Shown in pieces: positions 32,351 to 42,821 of a stretch of 64,000 nucleotides of DNA. The first letter of the stretch is position 1; each line of letters begins with the position of its first letter. The translations under genes were made by a program, and so were the position numbers. Under the pieces are notes generated by a model. That model worked only from the letters and a program-made list of their open reading frames with translations. It was not told where the DNA came from and did not search any database. Location of the stretch: positions 519,804 through 583,803 of the forward strand of contig CAMXCT020003157.1 in NCBI GenBank assembly GCA_947184155.2, given 5' to 3'. Source of the DNA: Cladocopium goreaui. Lineage: Eukaryota > Sar > Dinophyceae > Suessiales > Symbiodiniaceae.

Positions 32351-32454
32351 GTGTGTGAGTCGTTTGCTCACTGTAGTTTTCGACCCCGATATCCCTGGCC
32401 ACAGCACTGCGTTCTCCTTGCTTCTTAGGTTTCATGTTTGTTGGTGTAACCAGA

Positions 32455-32530
32455 ACATTTATAGCTCAGTTGGAAGCACTTCAGACTCTTAAGCTAACTT
32501 GTTTGGGTTTGATTCCCCCTGCTGTTTGTT
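32455..32530 (+). pseudogene. tRNA-Lys-like sequence (SINE-type head)
   Basis: TAGCTCAGTTGG matches a polymerase III A box and GGGTTTGATTCCCC matches a B box (one T for C). CAGACTCTTAAG resembles a CTT anticodon loop. The acceptor stem does not pair and the D-arm is short, so it is not a working tRNA. It fits a tRNA-derived head. Related modules without the A box lie at 32226-32290 (minus) and 32600-32680 (plus). Confidence 0.55.
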
Positions 32531-33239
32531 CTTGGAATGAAACTATAGCGGCTCAAAAATCAATTAGCTATTAACTATTAGCTATTTTTTTTCTCTCTCT
32601 CTCAATCTCTTAAGCCAACTTGCGTGAGTTCGATTTTTTCTGCTGTTCTTAGAATGAAACTATAGCGGCTACCAAAATGAAAAAACTATTAGCTATGACC
32701 TCGAATTTCAAACCGCATATGTTTTTGACCTTTTTGGGTTGAAAAACTCTAAAACATACGCGGTTTGAAATTCTGCGCTTTGCTCTGGTTCACCCTTCAC
32801 AAGCGCAGCTGTGTCAGCCCTAGCAAGTCACAGAAGAGCCGGTCATTGCAAGCGGCCCAACAACCAGCTGTCTACGGTGCTTGTTGTGTCTCCTGTTGCT
32901 GAAGAAGCTGCCGAGCTGCTGCTAAACCATGACACCACAGCAGCGACTATTGCAACCCACCAACTGCAACCACTCTTTCGAGTGCATGGATGGAGCCTGA
33001 AAGCTGGATTTGTTCTTACTTGAAACCACAACAAAGCAGGTTTGCACAAGATGACACACCAAGCTTATTTCCAAAATTTAGGTCCTAATTTGACCAGATT
33101 ATGGGGTTTTCTTCACCCCCCCTAACTAATTTGTTTTCACATGTTTTCAGCGGTCGTTTGCCCACAGCAGCGCTTCAAGTTCTTCCAAGAACCTATTTGG
33201 ATCTGGATTCTGCAAGCTTGATCGCCAGCACCACATGAA

Positions 33240-33415
33240 TACATATTGTGTCACCCCGACCCACCAAGTGCATCTACTTCATGTGCACTCACACATGAAC
33301 GTGAATGCATGCCCCAACCGACAGACACCGCGTCGAATCTAATTCCCGCGCAAGTTCACATGTGAATGTATGCCCCATCCGACAGCCACAGCGTAGCATC
33401 TACTTCATCATCATC
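33240..33415. repeat. Dispersed repeat with GACAGCCACAGCGTAGCA
   Basis: Two tandem copies (CACATGAACGTGAATGCATG / CACATGTGAATGTATGCCCC) joined to the block GACAGCCACAGCGTAGCA; another copy lies at 34855-34905 and a related one at 35295-35325. Confidence 0.65.
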
Positions 33416-33480
33416 ACCACCATCATCATCATCATCATCATCGGTGATCATCATCATCATCATCATTTCTTTCATCTTCT
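33405..33480. repeat. (ATC)n microsatellite
   Basis: CATCATCAT runs in two blocks. Confidence 0.95.
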
Positions 33481-34079
33481 TGATCACTATGGAGGTATGA
33501 ACGCAACGCCCACTGCAGTAAGAACCTAAGATAACGCATGCATGGAAGTCCAAGAGAACATCCCGACCTCAACTGGTTCCGGAGTAGGGGGGGTGGATCC
33601 TACATTTTTTCATTTGTATGGACATCATGAGGGGGGTTAACCCGTCACTTTTTGCCAAAAACGTATGGGAACTAGGGGGGTAACCCCGGGTAACCCCTCA
33701 AAATGATGCATGTGTGAGTGTCAGATGCGGGAAATGTAATTATTCTTTGTAGGGGTATTGAACCTGAAAATGTATGCTCTGTGGGGGGTACAGCTGACAA
33801 GAGCCAATGGATACATAAACTTTTCTAACTGTATGCAAGCATGGGGGTTCTGCACCTCAATCCAGTTGATTTCTTTTTTCCTGGGAAACCTACTGAAACC
33901 CGTGAAAACCAGGAGATCACCTGGGAATACCTGGGGTCACCTAAAAATAAGCTTCGATGGTATCCCCAACAGCCGCAGCATTTTATTTTGACAAATCTTT
34001 CTAAAGCCTGCTGCGAAGCCAAGCGCTGGAAACACCTCAGCTGGGTTTCCGTGAGTTATATAAAGGCTGCAAATCTTGA

Positions 34080-34225
34080 CCTGGCAGTCTGCACCAAAGC
34101 CTCCCAGACCTTCTCCGGAACCTTCTCCGGAACCCTGTTGAGTCTGACCTCGCTCTGCACCAAAGCCTCCCGGAACCCTGTTGAACCTGACCTGGCCGTG
34201 CACCAAAGCCTCCCAGAAATATGCT
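34080..34225. repeat. Tandem repeat with GCACCAAAGCCTCCC
   Basis: GCACCAAAGCCTCCC occurs at about 34091, 34157 and 34199, with a doubled CTTCTCCGGAACC between. The plus frame across it (33841-34227) is open but its content is this repeat. Confidence 0.7.
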
Positions 34226-34599
34226 GAAATGTATGCTTTGCAGGGGGTACCAACGACTACCTTAGCAAGATGTATAAAATCCGTTTTCCAAAAATGATGT
34301 GCTTTTCGTCTACCCAACCCCCCCAAAATACTTTTTCAAAGAAGGGTATTCCCCAGAAACAAAATGTGACATTCCCGAAGATCCTTGAAAAACCAAACCC
34401 GTAAAATGTATGAAACAACCCCCCAAAATAAAAGATCCTGGTCCGGACCCATGGATCCTATATTTTTCGGACACCCCCCTCAAATAATGTATTTAGGGGG
34501 GGCCCTGGGGAATCAATTTTTGGAAGACGATAAATGTATTTTTTTTTCCTAACCTCTCCCCCCTTAAATTCAGTTTTAGGGGTGGGTGATAGAGAACGT

Positions 34600-34815
34600 A
34601 CAATAGCGTAGCATGATGTACACCTGGAAGTCCAAGAGAACGAACGGTAGCGTAGCATGACGGATGTGTGGAAGTCCAAGAGAACGTCCAGTAGCGTAGC
34701 ATGACAGATGTGTGGATGTCCAAGACAACGTCCAGTAGCGTGGCATGACGTACGCGTGGAAGTCCAAGAGAATGTACAGTAGTGTAGCATGACGTATGTG
34801 TGAGAGAGCCAGTGA
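34600..34815. repeat. Minisatellite, period 44 bp, five copies
   Basis: AGCGTAGCATGACG-type starts at 34604, 34649, 34693, 34737 and 34781, each followed by GTGGAAGTCCAAGAGAACG. A stray copy is near 33538. Confidence 0.9.
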
Positions 34816-34874
34816 CGTTATTATCCCACCCCACCCTACCCCAGCCCACCCCCCACCCATGAATACATACCCCA

Positions 34875-35270
34875 ACCGACAGCCACAGCGTAGCACTTCA
34901 TGTGCGAGGTCTTTCACGTACTCTTGAATCTCTCCGCAAATTGCGAAGTGGAGGTCATCCAGAAACTCCGCGATCTCCACTAGGCCCCCCCCAATATGTG
35001 CATGTAATGCTCATAAGAGATGCCGATGTGCGAAGGTTCACCATAATCCACTGCATAATCTCAAGGTCGCCTTTGAAGGTCAGGGCATGCTCCAATTCCT
35101 CCATGCGTTTGCGATAGGTTGTGGGTCGGGGCACCATAGGACCTAGACGGTCCCAGGGGATGTTATCCCCTATTTGATACTGCCCGGGAGGCGCTGCTGG
35201 GCCATCTCCAGGACCAATCAACTCGTTCCAATGGCCCCAACCGCTGCGATCATTTCCTCCACGCGACATG
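34875..35270 (-). CDS. Intronless ORF with one frameshift, unknown
   Basis: It starts with an ATG at 35270: MSRGGNDRSGWGHWNELIGP, DGPAAPPGQYQIGDNIPWDR, RPTTYRKRMEELEHALTFKG and DLEIMQWIMVNLRTSASLM. At the G-run near 34987 the frame ends, but a neighbouring frame continues with VEIAEFLDDLHFAICGEIQE then YVKDLAHEVLRCG. So there is a one-base slip in a homopolymer. Unlike its neighbours it has no introns over about 390 bp, is bracketed by the dispersed repeat of 33240, and has balanced codons. It could be an element gene or a retroposed copy. Alternatively the G-run is a sequencing error. Confidence 0.5.
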
Positions 35271-35346
35271 GCTGACCCTACACTAACACTACTTAAGTTC
35301 ACATGAACGTTAATATATGCCCCACCCCACCCCACCCCAACAAAAC

Positions 35347-35372
35347 ACAACGGCCGTCTAAAGGCCGTGGTC
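35347..35372. other. GC-rich hairpin, second copy
   Basis: ACGGCC, loop GTCTAAA, GGCCGTG; the reverse complement matches the hairpin at 31615. Confidence 0.55.
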
Positions 35373-35379
35373 CAACTAT

Positions 35380-35480
35380 ATTACTCCCAGGTAAACTAAC
35401 ATAGCCATGGAAAATATCCATGGTTTTGTAGGTACATCATTGAACTAAACGTTCCATTTTCCATAAATGTGTTAGTTTAG
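35380..35480. mobile_element. Family A element
   Basis: CAGGTAAACTAACATAGCCA then TGGAAAATATCC at the left; TTTTCCATAAATGTGTTAGT then TTAGGGTA at the right. Confidence 0.65.
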
Positions 35481-35716
35481 GGTATATCTACCACAAACAT
35501 CCACAAACCCTGGTGAAATATGATTTATACATACCAACATCATGTCACATAGCTCACGAACTGGGGCCCAACCAACTATGAATATGTTGTATATATAGCA
35601 ATATTCCAAAAATAGAAACACAAATTGGTCACTATCTTATTAGGATTTTGCTTGTGAATCTTTTTGAAACTTACCATCCATCCATCCATCTATCCGTTGG
35701 CCGTAGGTCTCCTGAC

Positions 35717-35789
35717 CTTCTTCTGCTGTGGTTTTCTGGCTGTCTTGGTCTCCTTCAGGGCAGAGTGGATCCCCAAAGAAGAGGCAGAT
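35717..35789 (-). CDS. G5 exon, Lys-rich
   Basis: After GTATATAGGTAG: one base, SASSLGIHSALKETKTARKP QQKK, donor GAAG then GTCAGG. Basic tail-like. The plus strand is also open, with a hydrophobic run (LAVGLLTFFCCGFLAVLVSF); G5 neighbours support minus. Confidence 0.5.
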
Positions 35790-36105
35790 CTACCTATATA
35801 CCCTGGTAGGGGAAAAAACGAAGCTTGACCTTGTTGAGTGGATGAGAAATGATGAGAATTCCAGGGATTTAAGCATCAGAAGTTGTGAAAAAAACTGATT
35901 TAACAGCTAAATAGGATTTCAGTTTATGTAAGCAATGAATAATGGATGCAGGTGTGTCTGATACAGTTGTATACCTCCAATACCTGGCTTTGTCAATGGG
36001 AAAATGATGAAACACTGCCAAATTAGGGGTAGCCTATTTTCAGACAAATTCAGATGGATTTCTTCTATTTAGTTTTCATCACTTTAGGGAATCTCGGAGA
36101 GTTAC

Positions 36106-36150
36106 AAGTAGCAACGCCAATGCTCCATGCCTCATTTCTGCGAATGGCAG
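36106..36150 (-). CDS. G5 exon
   Basis: After TATTTTCAAG: AIRRNEAWSIGVAT, donor ACTT then GTAACTC. Confidence 0.55.
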
Positions 36151-36263
36151 CTTGAAAATACTACTGTATTGATCCTGTACCTAAAAAAACAGAATATATC
36201 AAACTATGTATAGTATTATCTTTTTGAGACATAATACCGGTAGGTTTCTTTTCATGTACATAC

Positions 36264-36370
36264 CGATATTGATTTGGGTTTTTCCATAACATCCCTCCTC
36301 CGCCATAATCGACGCTCGCAAGGAGACCCGGGGTGTTGCGGGTGCTGTAGCCTGGGTGAAACATGGGAAA
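36264..36370 (-). CDS. G5 exon, Gly/aromatic-rich
   Basis: Acceptor CACCTGTCGCAG, 35 codons FPMFHPGYSTRNTPGLLASV and DYGGGGMLWKNPNQY, perfect donor GTATGTAC. It follows the exon at 36712-36794 in phase 0. Overlapping minus frames have weaker codon bias. Confidence 0.7.
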
Positions 36371-36711
36371 CTGCGACAGGTGTTTTTTGTTTAACGCCCG
36401 ACCCAATTGACAGGGAGCAATCCCAAAAAAGGATGTTAATTTTGGACAATTTTGGTAAATAAGGGGGTAAGATGATCAATTTTTCCCCCGTGCGGATGAT
36501 ACTTTTAGCCAATACTTATCAATGGTTGGTGGCTTCACCGCGGAAAATTTCAACCTATGAGTAATTTAGGATCTTCATCCGGTTGAAAAGGAAACACATC
36601 GTTGAAACTTAAGGTGCTCTGGGCATTCCCAAGTGGGTCAACATATGGCTACCATGTCGATTCTAGATGTTCAGAGTCTGAGTTTGGCCCACATCCCAGC
36701 AGTGACTTTAC

Positions 36712-36794
36712 CTGTTGTATTTCCGGTAACAGCTTCCAAGGGCATGATTCCCTGATTGCACAACGAGAATCATTGAATAATCCCCTGAAAGCAT
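36712..36794 (-). CDS. G5 exon
   Basis: Acceptor GTTATTTTGCAG, two bases, AFRGLFNDSRCAIRESCPWK LLPEIQQ, donor CAG then GTAAAG. Splice sites are among the best in the window. Confidence 0.7.
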
Positions 36795-36804
36795 CTGCAA
36801 AATA

Positions 36805-36885
36805 ACCTATGTATATTATGTATATATATAATATTATATATATAATGTGTATATATATATATAATTATATATATATATACAACCA
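36805..36885. repeat. (TA)n tract
   Basis: Simple AT dinucleotide repeat. Confidence 0.85.
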
Positions 36886-37148
36886 TCATCAACCAACAAA
36901 AAACGTTGTGTATTGCACAAGATGACCAAATCTTTGCACGAAAGACCGCAAGGTGGGGACCTTTTTCGGTTATGTTTGTTGCTTTATTTATATTAATATA
37001 CACCCAAGTAGCAATTTTGAGATGTAGTTTGACATATTAAAAATCTTAGATCCAGCAGTTATGTCATTTCTACTGGAACAAAATGCAGAACACATTTTGG
37101 GGCACCATGTAACCACAAGCCTTGCCTGAGGTCCCCCACCAAGTTCAC

Positions 37149-37340
37149 AAAGGTTCGTGCGCCCAGAAAGAGCAGCAGCAAACTGCACAGCCCGGTGCTC
37201 CTTCACAGTGGCCACGGAAATGCCCGGAGACTTGGTCTGACATGGTCTGACTTGGTGGCAAAATTCAGGAACTTGGACTGGCAGCCACTGGCTTCACGGC
37301 ATTGTTGCTGCTGGGTCAGGATTTCCCGAGGTGATCCCGA
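37149..37340 (-). CDS. G5 candidate exon region
   Basis: Two overlapping biased frames on minus: QQQCREASGCQSKFLNFATK after CTGACCCAG (37282-37340), and GISVATVKEHRAVQFAAALS GRTNLCEL to a GTGGGG donor (to about 37150). They cannot be joined by a normal intron, so one edge or frame is wrong, or there is an indel. Confidence 0.45.
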
Positions 37341-37505
37341 TGATCTACCACGAACTGGTCACGAAATTCTCGATGAATACCAGAAATGAACAACGAATTG
37401 CACACCTGATCGAATTTGGCCCATGACAAGAACATACAAAAACCATCAAGAATGGCTAGTTTATGCTAGTCTCAGAGTCTGAGTGCAAGCGCACAACTTC
37501 AGGGA

Positions 37506-37609
37506 TCACAGCATGCGGGCCCTGTCGGCCCCCAGTCTCCTACGCACAGCCATGCCGGATCGATGTCTCTCGTCGAAGCTAGAGCTGTTGTGAGCCAGTG
37601 AAGCTACAG
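37506..37609 (-). CDS. G6 last exon
   Basis: After TTGTCATTGCAG: VASLAHNSSSFDERHRSGMA and VRRRLGADRARML, stop TGA at 37506. Arg-rich C terminus. Confidence 0.6.
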
Positions 37610-37914
37610 CTGCAATGACAAGTGTCACGCGGTTCCAAGCGCTTCGAACCCAATGGGACATAATAATGATGATATATAATGGGCATGGTGCTTTGATAAT
37701 GGGGATATAGTTGGATATCATGGGGCGCCCAGTGGGATAACCAACCATGATGGGAAGATCATGGGATTTTCCACAAAATGAAGACGACACAGGCCGATCT
37801 TGGCAACCCAGGACCCCAGGACCCTGTCAGGTAGCATTTTTCCCGACATCAAACTTAATATCTGAGACAAAGTTTACAACACCTAGGAGGTATATATGTG
37901 AAAAACACATATCC

Positions 37915-38002
37915 TTACCCCTATAGGAAAATGGGCCATTTATAGATGATTGGCCTATAAATATTGTTGATGTGCCAAAGTTAAATTACCAGAGGGTACC
38001 CC
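37915..38002. mobile_element. Family A element (right end clear)
   Basis: AAATTACCAGAGGGTACCCC at the right end; CCTATAGGAAAATGGGCCAT at the left is decayed. Confidence 0.55.
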
Positions 38003-38166
38003 ATGTAAACGTATTTACAGATTTGGGAATATATCTATTATATAATGTTGTATAGCACATTTTGTTGAGGCCATCTCAGAAATGGGCTCTGGGTAAACTC
38101 AAGTAGATGTGGAAAACCCATTGTTTCCCTGGAAAGATGATCTACATTCATGGTATGCTGTTTTAC

Positions 38167-38271
38167 TGGAATACACCCAATTGCGATAAAATGACACATT
38201 ATTAGGAGAAGCTTGAAATTCTGGGTCGCCGTGGCCACATCAAGCAGTTCAAACTTTGTTTTCTCTTTATA
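38167..38271 (-). CDS. G6 exon
   Basis: After CATCCAACCAG: 35 codons, YKEKTKFELLDVATATQNFK and LLLIMCHFIAIGCIP, donor GTAAAACAG. The second half is hydrophobic and may be a membrane helix. Confidence 0.6.
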
Positions 38272-38489
38272 CTGGTTGGATGAGAACGGGATTCCCACTA
38301 CTGGTGATAAGTATCTCCAATAAACATCAAAAAAATAGAAATAACTTGACGACCCAGCTAAAGCTTATTCAAAATATATCAGAATCCCCTACTCTCTGAT
38401 GTAAATTTATGTAAATATACTATATATATTATATATAATTTATATACAGTAACATTTTGCTATGGAAAATGAACCATTTCTAGATGAAT

Positions 38490-38660
38490 TATGATGATTT
38501 ACCTGCAAAAAATAGTGATTTTCGAGTTCGCTACGTTAGTCATTGCCAGCGGGTATCAGAACCAACCATTCAAAGTCTTGGCACAAAGTCTTCTGTTGGA
38601 TTTGTCTGAAAATATATGGGAAACCACCAAAATTTACTGCTTCATCATCCATTTCCGTAT
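38490..38660. other. Open stretch, strand unresolved
   Basis: Plus VIFEFATLVIASGYQNQPFK and minus QIQQKTLCQDFEWLVLIPAG ND with stop after TTTTCAG. No decision possible. Confidence 0.25.
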
Positions 38661-38936
38661 CAAGACTGCCATGAATTGGCATATATACATATATATACTA
38701 CCCATTTTCAGACACACAAATCCGAGATTCCTGGCTGAACATGCTTAAATATGGATAACAATGTATGGGTATGGGTCAAAATTAGGTACCCCAAAATTAT
38801 GGATGGTTAATACTCAACTAGACATTCACATCTGTGGTCCCCTTAACGGTCTTCCATTTTGACCCACATCCGTATAACGATTGGCATAAATCCCAATGTT
38901 TGATGCTTAACCCACCAGGAAATGGGATGGTTTTCC

Positions 38937-39005
38937 TCAGCTGCGGCTCAACTGCAGGTAGGAGGCGAAAGCACCCGTAACAGCTGCAGCGACCTTCCAA
39001 ACAGA
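38937..39005 (-). CDS. G7 last exon
   Basis: After GTATAGCCAG: SVWKVAAAVTGAFASYLQLS RS, stop TGA at 38937-38939. Alanine-rich, near hydrophobic. Confidence 0.6.
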   Translation of the reverse strand, partial: SVWKVAAAVTGAFASYLQLSRS

Positions 39006-39329
39006 CTGGCTATACCACCTGTGGTAACCAAAATCATTTCTTTTAGGGAAAAAATAGAGGGCCATTCCTAGTGGTACAAGTAGTATATTAGAGTTTTTTC
39101 GTGTACCTCTTGGTTAATTGGGGAAGCCTCTAAGAACCAACCAGTTGTTCAAAAGGATGGCGAATCAATGGGAATAACAAGTTTACCATGGTCAAGTTAC
39201 AAGGGATTGCACTCTCGGTATCCATACTTCCTCAAACAGTGTGGCCACACTGAGGGGTTCTTACGGCAACAGTTAAGGCCCGGTGGTTAATCGAGGTGGT
39301 AGCCGGCGTGTCCGGCATTTTCCCTGTAT

Positions 39330-39615
39330 TTTTTTGCACACAATGGCTCTTGTGAAATGTCCATGTGCATTTCAACTGCGCAGGTTCGCACAAAACGATA
39401 TCCCCGGAGGTGTCCGCGGCCATTTTTCCTCTAAATTTCCATACAAAATGGCTCTGGTGAAATGTCCGTGTGCATTTCAACTGCGCAGGCTGGCACAAAC
39501 CAGGTGTCGCGGGATTAGCGGCCGGTATTTTCCCTGTAAATTTCTGGACAAAAGCTCTTGTGCAATGTTCATGTGTATTTCGACTGCGCAGGCTCGCACA
39601 AAGTGTGCTTCCCGG
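39330..39615. repeat. Tandem repeat, period about 105 bp, three copies
   Basis: Each copy holds GGCTCTTGTGAAATGTCC-like sequence, then TTTCAACTGCGCAGG and CGCACAAA. On plus this gives MALVKCPCAFQLRRFAQ repeated, but 105 bp keeping frame need not mean coding. Confidence 0.8.
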
Positions 39616-39639
39616 TCTTGGGATCGGTCTTCCTCCTCA

Positions 39640-39706
39640 ACATCATGCTCCTCAACATCATCATCGCCATCGCCATCGTCATCGTCATCGTCATCATCAT
39701 CATCAA

Positions 39707-39778
<72 letters not shown>

Positions 39779-39981
39779 GAAATCATCATCATCCATCATC
39801 CATCATGCATCATACAACATCATCATCATCACCATCACCATCACCATCATCATCATCATCATCATCCATCATTCATCATTCATCATCCATCATCCATCAT
39901 CCATCATGCATCATACAACATCATCATCATCACCATCACCATCATCATCATCATCATCATCATAATCATCATCATCATCGG

Positions 39982-40053
<72 letters not shown>

Positions 40054-40095
40054 CATCCTCATCCTCATCCTCATGCATCCATCATCATCAACAAC
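39640..40095. repeat. (ATC)n trinucleotide array
   Basis: About 450 bp of CATCAT with CATCACCAT and CATCCAT variants; an inner 110 bp part (about 39795-39860 and 39900-39950) is duplicated. Frames of 135-318 codons here are poly-Ser/His/Ile artefacts. Confidence 0.95.
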
Positions 40096-40299
40096 ACCAT
40101 CCCCATTAACATTATCATCGCTATTAAGATCATCATCAGCATTGTAATACATTATCCTTTCGCTCCCCCACCACTTTTTGGGGTCTCTTGCCGGGATATA
40201 TACATTTTTTATGTGAAAGGCCTACGATTTGGGGGGTGACCATCTTCCAATATGGGGATATCATCTGTCGTCCGTTTCCTATTAGGGGGCTTACAGTAC

Positions 40300-40348
40300 C
40301 TGTAGATGCTGACAGAATGCGCGAACGTTGCCAGAATGAGCCAGGAAG
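40300..40348 (-). CDS. G7 exon, hydrophobic
   Basis: After AAACTACACAG: SWLILATFAHSVSIY with two bases either side, donor ACAG then GTACTG. Confidence 0.55.
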
Positions 40349-40724
40349 CTGTGTAGTTTACATCGATTATACTATACTTATAGTAAATTATAGTGTGTTA
40401 CTAGAAATTACCATTTACTCACTTCCAGTTCAAAGCGCTATTTTTGTTTTCAGCAAATATCAGATGTTTGTTTTTTTCCCTAAAGGCAGTTATGAGAGTG
40501 ATTACATTGTGTTTGTGACTATGTGATATGATTATATTCAGATCGGATTAGAATGTCATTTTCTCTAATCGTTCCAAAGAGTGGGTATATTGCATGTAAT
40601 AATTATGTAATACATATGATCACCACATGAAATAATCCACCTCTATTGGATATACACACGCAGTACTGTCAAAATATAGGAACATTTCCTGGAAGCATTT
40701 AGCGTAGCTATATAGAAGCCATGG

Positions 40725-40800
40725 CCCTGGTAGTTCGATGATTTATCATGATTTAGGTGATTTTCCATAGCTACTTTACATTACCAGAAGGTATGTTAGG
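40725..40800. mobile_element. Family A element (right half)
   Basis: GGTGATTTTCCATAGCTACT then ACATTACCAGAAGGTA. Confidence 0.55.
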
Positions 40801-41186
40801 TGATTTGGGGGTGGGTCAAAACCTATTGCTATCAATTTGAGTGGGATGAAGATCTATTTACTAGCTATTTGAAGGTTCACTAGGTACCAGGGTTTTGACC
40901 CATAGCCATTTCCTTAAATGGGGTGTACCCCCCCAAATCATGCAAGTCATTAGACCCTGGAAAGTTGAAACATATTGAAACTTATTTTTTTGACTTGTGG
41001 ATCCCCATGACTTAGGAACCCCCCCATCTACCTTCTGGTACTTTGAAGTAGATATCGAAAATTGCCTTATTCAGAAACAATAATTACTGGAAATCAGCAT
41101 AAATCATCGAACTAAATGGAAACCTGATTTTCAAGATCCCCTTCCAAGGGCCCTTTTGTCACCCGCACACGCCGCACACGCCTCAC

Positions 41187-41240
41187 CATCCTGCACATAT
41201 CTCCCCGCAAAGCCCCGCAAGGCTTGATCTGCACCCGCCT
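41187..41240 (-). CDS. G7 exon
   Basis: After TTCTCTGGCAG: two bases, AGADQALRGFAGRYVQD, one base, donor GTGAGG. The frame stays open beyond, with a Cys-Ala-Ala-Cys run, so the exon may be longer. Confidence 0.6.
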
Positions 41241-42321
41241 CTGCCAGAGAACCACGTGGAGACATGTTTAGTGTTTCGGGGTGAAAACATGGGACACTTG
41301 ATCGAGCAAAGATAGATAGGGAACACCTCCAATTTTTTGGATTGGTATCACATTCATATATATATATATATATATTACACTTATTTAATTAATCTTATTT
41401 AGCCGTTTAGCCTGAAGCTTTTGGCAATCACCTCTAATTTCGGTATTGCAAAGGGGGGTGAATTACACTGGGCCTTTCTTAGGTGGACAACAATGAGATT
41501 CAATCAAAATAAGTTGAACTTCATCAACCAAGATTAGATGATTAGCACCTAATATTAAATTATATAGTTAGTGTATGTTAGTGTATGATAGTGTGGCATT
41601 GGGTCAAATCCACTACTCCAAAGACAACGAACACAACAAATTATTTTTCACCCACACAATCCGGAATCTGACAGCCAGAAAATTGGGATTCAACAAACCA
41701 ACATGCGATTTCAAACAACACACATGTGGCTTTTCAACCAACACACATGTACTATGTACACAAACTGGTAATTTATTGGAGGAATTTCCGCTTGGTAACT
41801 ATTTTTTTTGTGACCCTCGTTAGCAAGTCCCCCAACCGGGTTAATCCATCAATAGGTAACTACGGTTCTTAACCACAGCAGCGAGCAGTGGGATGATCCA
41901 AGTTGAACGGGATCTGACCGATCTGACCAACCCAAATGCTCCATATATTGTATACTGTACTATAGTTGTTCTACTTGCATGACTACAGTAATTTGCTTTT
42001 CTGGTAAATGGTGTTTATTGTTCCATTCCTGTATATTACATATATACAACATTCTACAACGCGTTCGGGAACTGTACATGATGCTTTTTGCAAGAGATGT
42101 ATATGTTATGAACTATAAATTTCATGACATGAACAAAAACAATATATAATGCTATCAATACATCATATGCACAATGTAAACAAGGGTGCAAATCATTTAT
42201 ATCGGATAGTAACTCGGGACTCTTATCATCTAATTTTAAACATGCAGTCTTGTGGAAGTCTAGCCTCCCAATACACCACAATCATTGGAGCTTTCAACAC
42301 TGCTCGAGTTTTTAAAAGGAG

Positions 42322-42407
42322 TTAGTTCTCGACAGAGCAACCACACAAACCGCTGCAGAGATCGCAAAACACCTTTGCAAATGCTTTGGCGTTCCTGCAG
42401 CCGCATT
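42322..42407 (-). CDS. Cys-rich candidate exon with stop
   Basis: After ATGTTGGCAG: CGCRNAKAFAKVFCDLCSGL CGCSVEN then TAA. Seven Cys in 27 residues suggests a metal-binding or disulfide-rich end. It may instead end early at AAAG then GTGTTTTG. Confidence 0.5.
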
Positions 42408-42590
42408 CTGCCAACATGGGAGAGTCAAATTCCGTTGAAGTCTGGAAATGGGGTTCCCATCAAATCCCATGGTCAAACAAATCGCTATTTATTTGGTAGA
42501 CTCAGCACCTAAACCTTTCCCGAAATTACCATATATGTGGTAAAAGGCATCCGCAATGGTTGGTTTAGTATTGAGATCTATTGAGTTTAC

Positions 42591-42717
42591 CACATCAGAC
42601 ATGATCAGTCTATATTTTGTGGGTAGGATGTATCCGGTGCTCATTTCCCAATTAGGATCCTGCCCAGCTGTGCATCTTCCTAGTCGCTCATGGGGTCTCC
42701 AAAAAATGGTGATATTC
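42591..42717 (-). CDS. G7 exon, unknown protein
   Basis: After GATCCTGTAG: one base, 42 codons: NITIFWRPHERLGRCTAGQD, PNWEMSTGYILPTKYRLIMS, DV; donor GTAAAC. Aromatic-rich and globular looking. Confidence 0.65.
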
Positions 42718-42821
42718 CTACAGGATCGGTGAATGTGAACTTGTAAAACCATCTCACCATTTCTGGCATATCAGCCGTTCAAATCGTTCAAAAGATCTGT
42801 TGTGAGGCATTGTCAGCCCAC

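Larger units (their letters stand above)
31969..32932. mobile_element. Large foldback, arms about 350 bp
   Basis: Left arm 31969-32320 and right arm 32590-32932 are diverged reverse complements; shared pieces include CAGCTGGTTG/CAACCAGCTG, ACATACGCGGTTTGAAATTC with its complement, GCTATAGTTTCATTCTAAG with its complement, and GTTGGCTTAAGAG with its complement. The centre holds a third copy of the inner module next to a tRNA-like sequence. No intact transposase. The open frame at 32811-33023 is mostly arm sequence. Confidence 0.75.

Noticed and set aside
32458-32530. A working tRNA-Lys gene
   Set aside because: Acceptor stem does not pair and the D-arm is short; boxes only.
32811-33023. 70-codon plus frame with VSPVAEEAAELLLNHD
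   Set aside because: Mostly the right arm of the foldback; the left arm does not keep the frame.
33841-34227. 128-codon plus frame
   Set aside because: Runs through the GCACCAAAGCCTCCC tandem repeat and a CCTGGGAAACC palindrome; no biased codons or splice sites.
39283-40239. 318-codon plus frame
   Set aside because: Most of it is the ATC array, the rest the 105 bp tandem repeat; no splice or start context.
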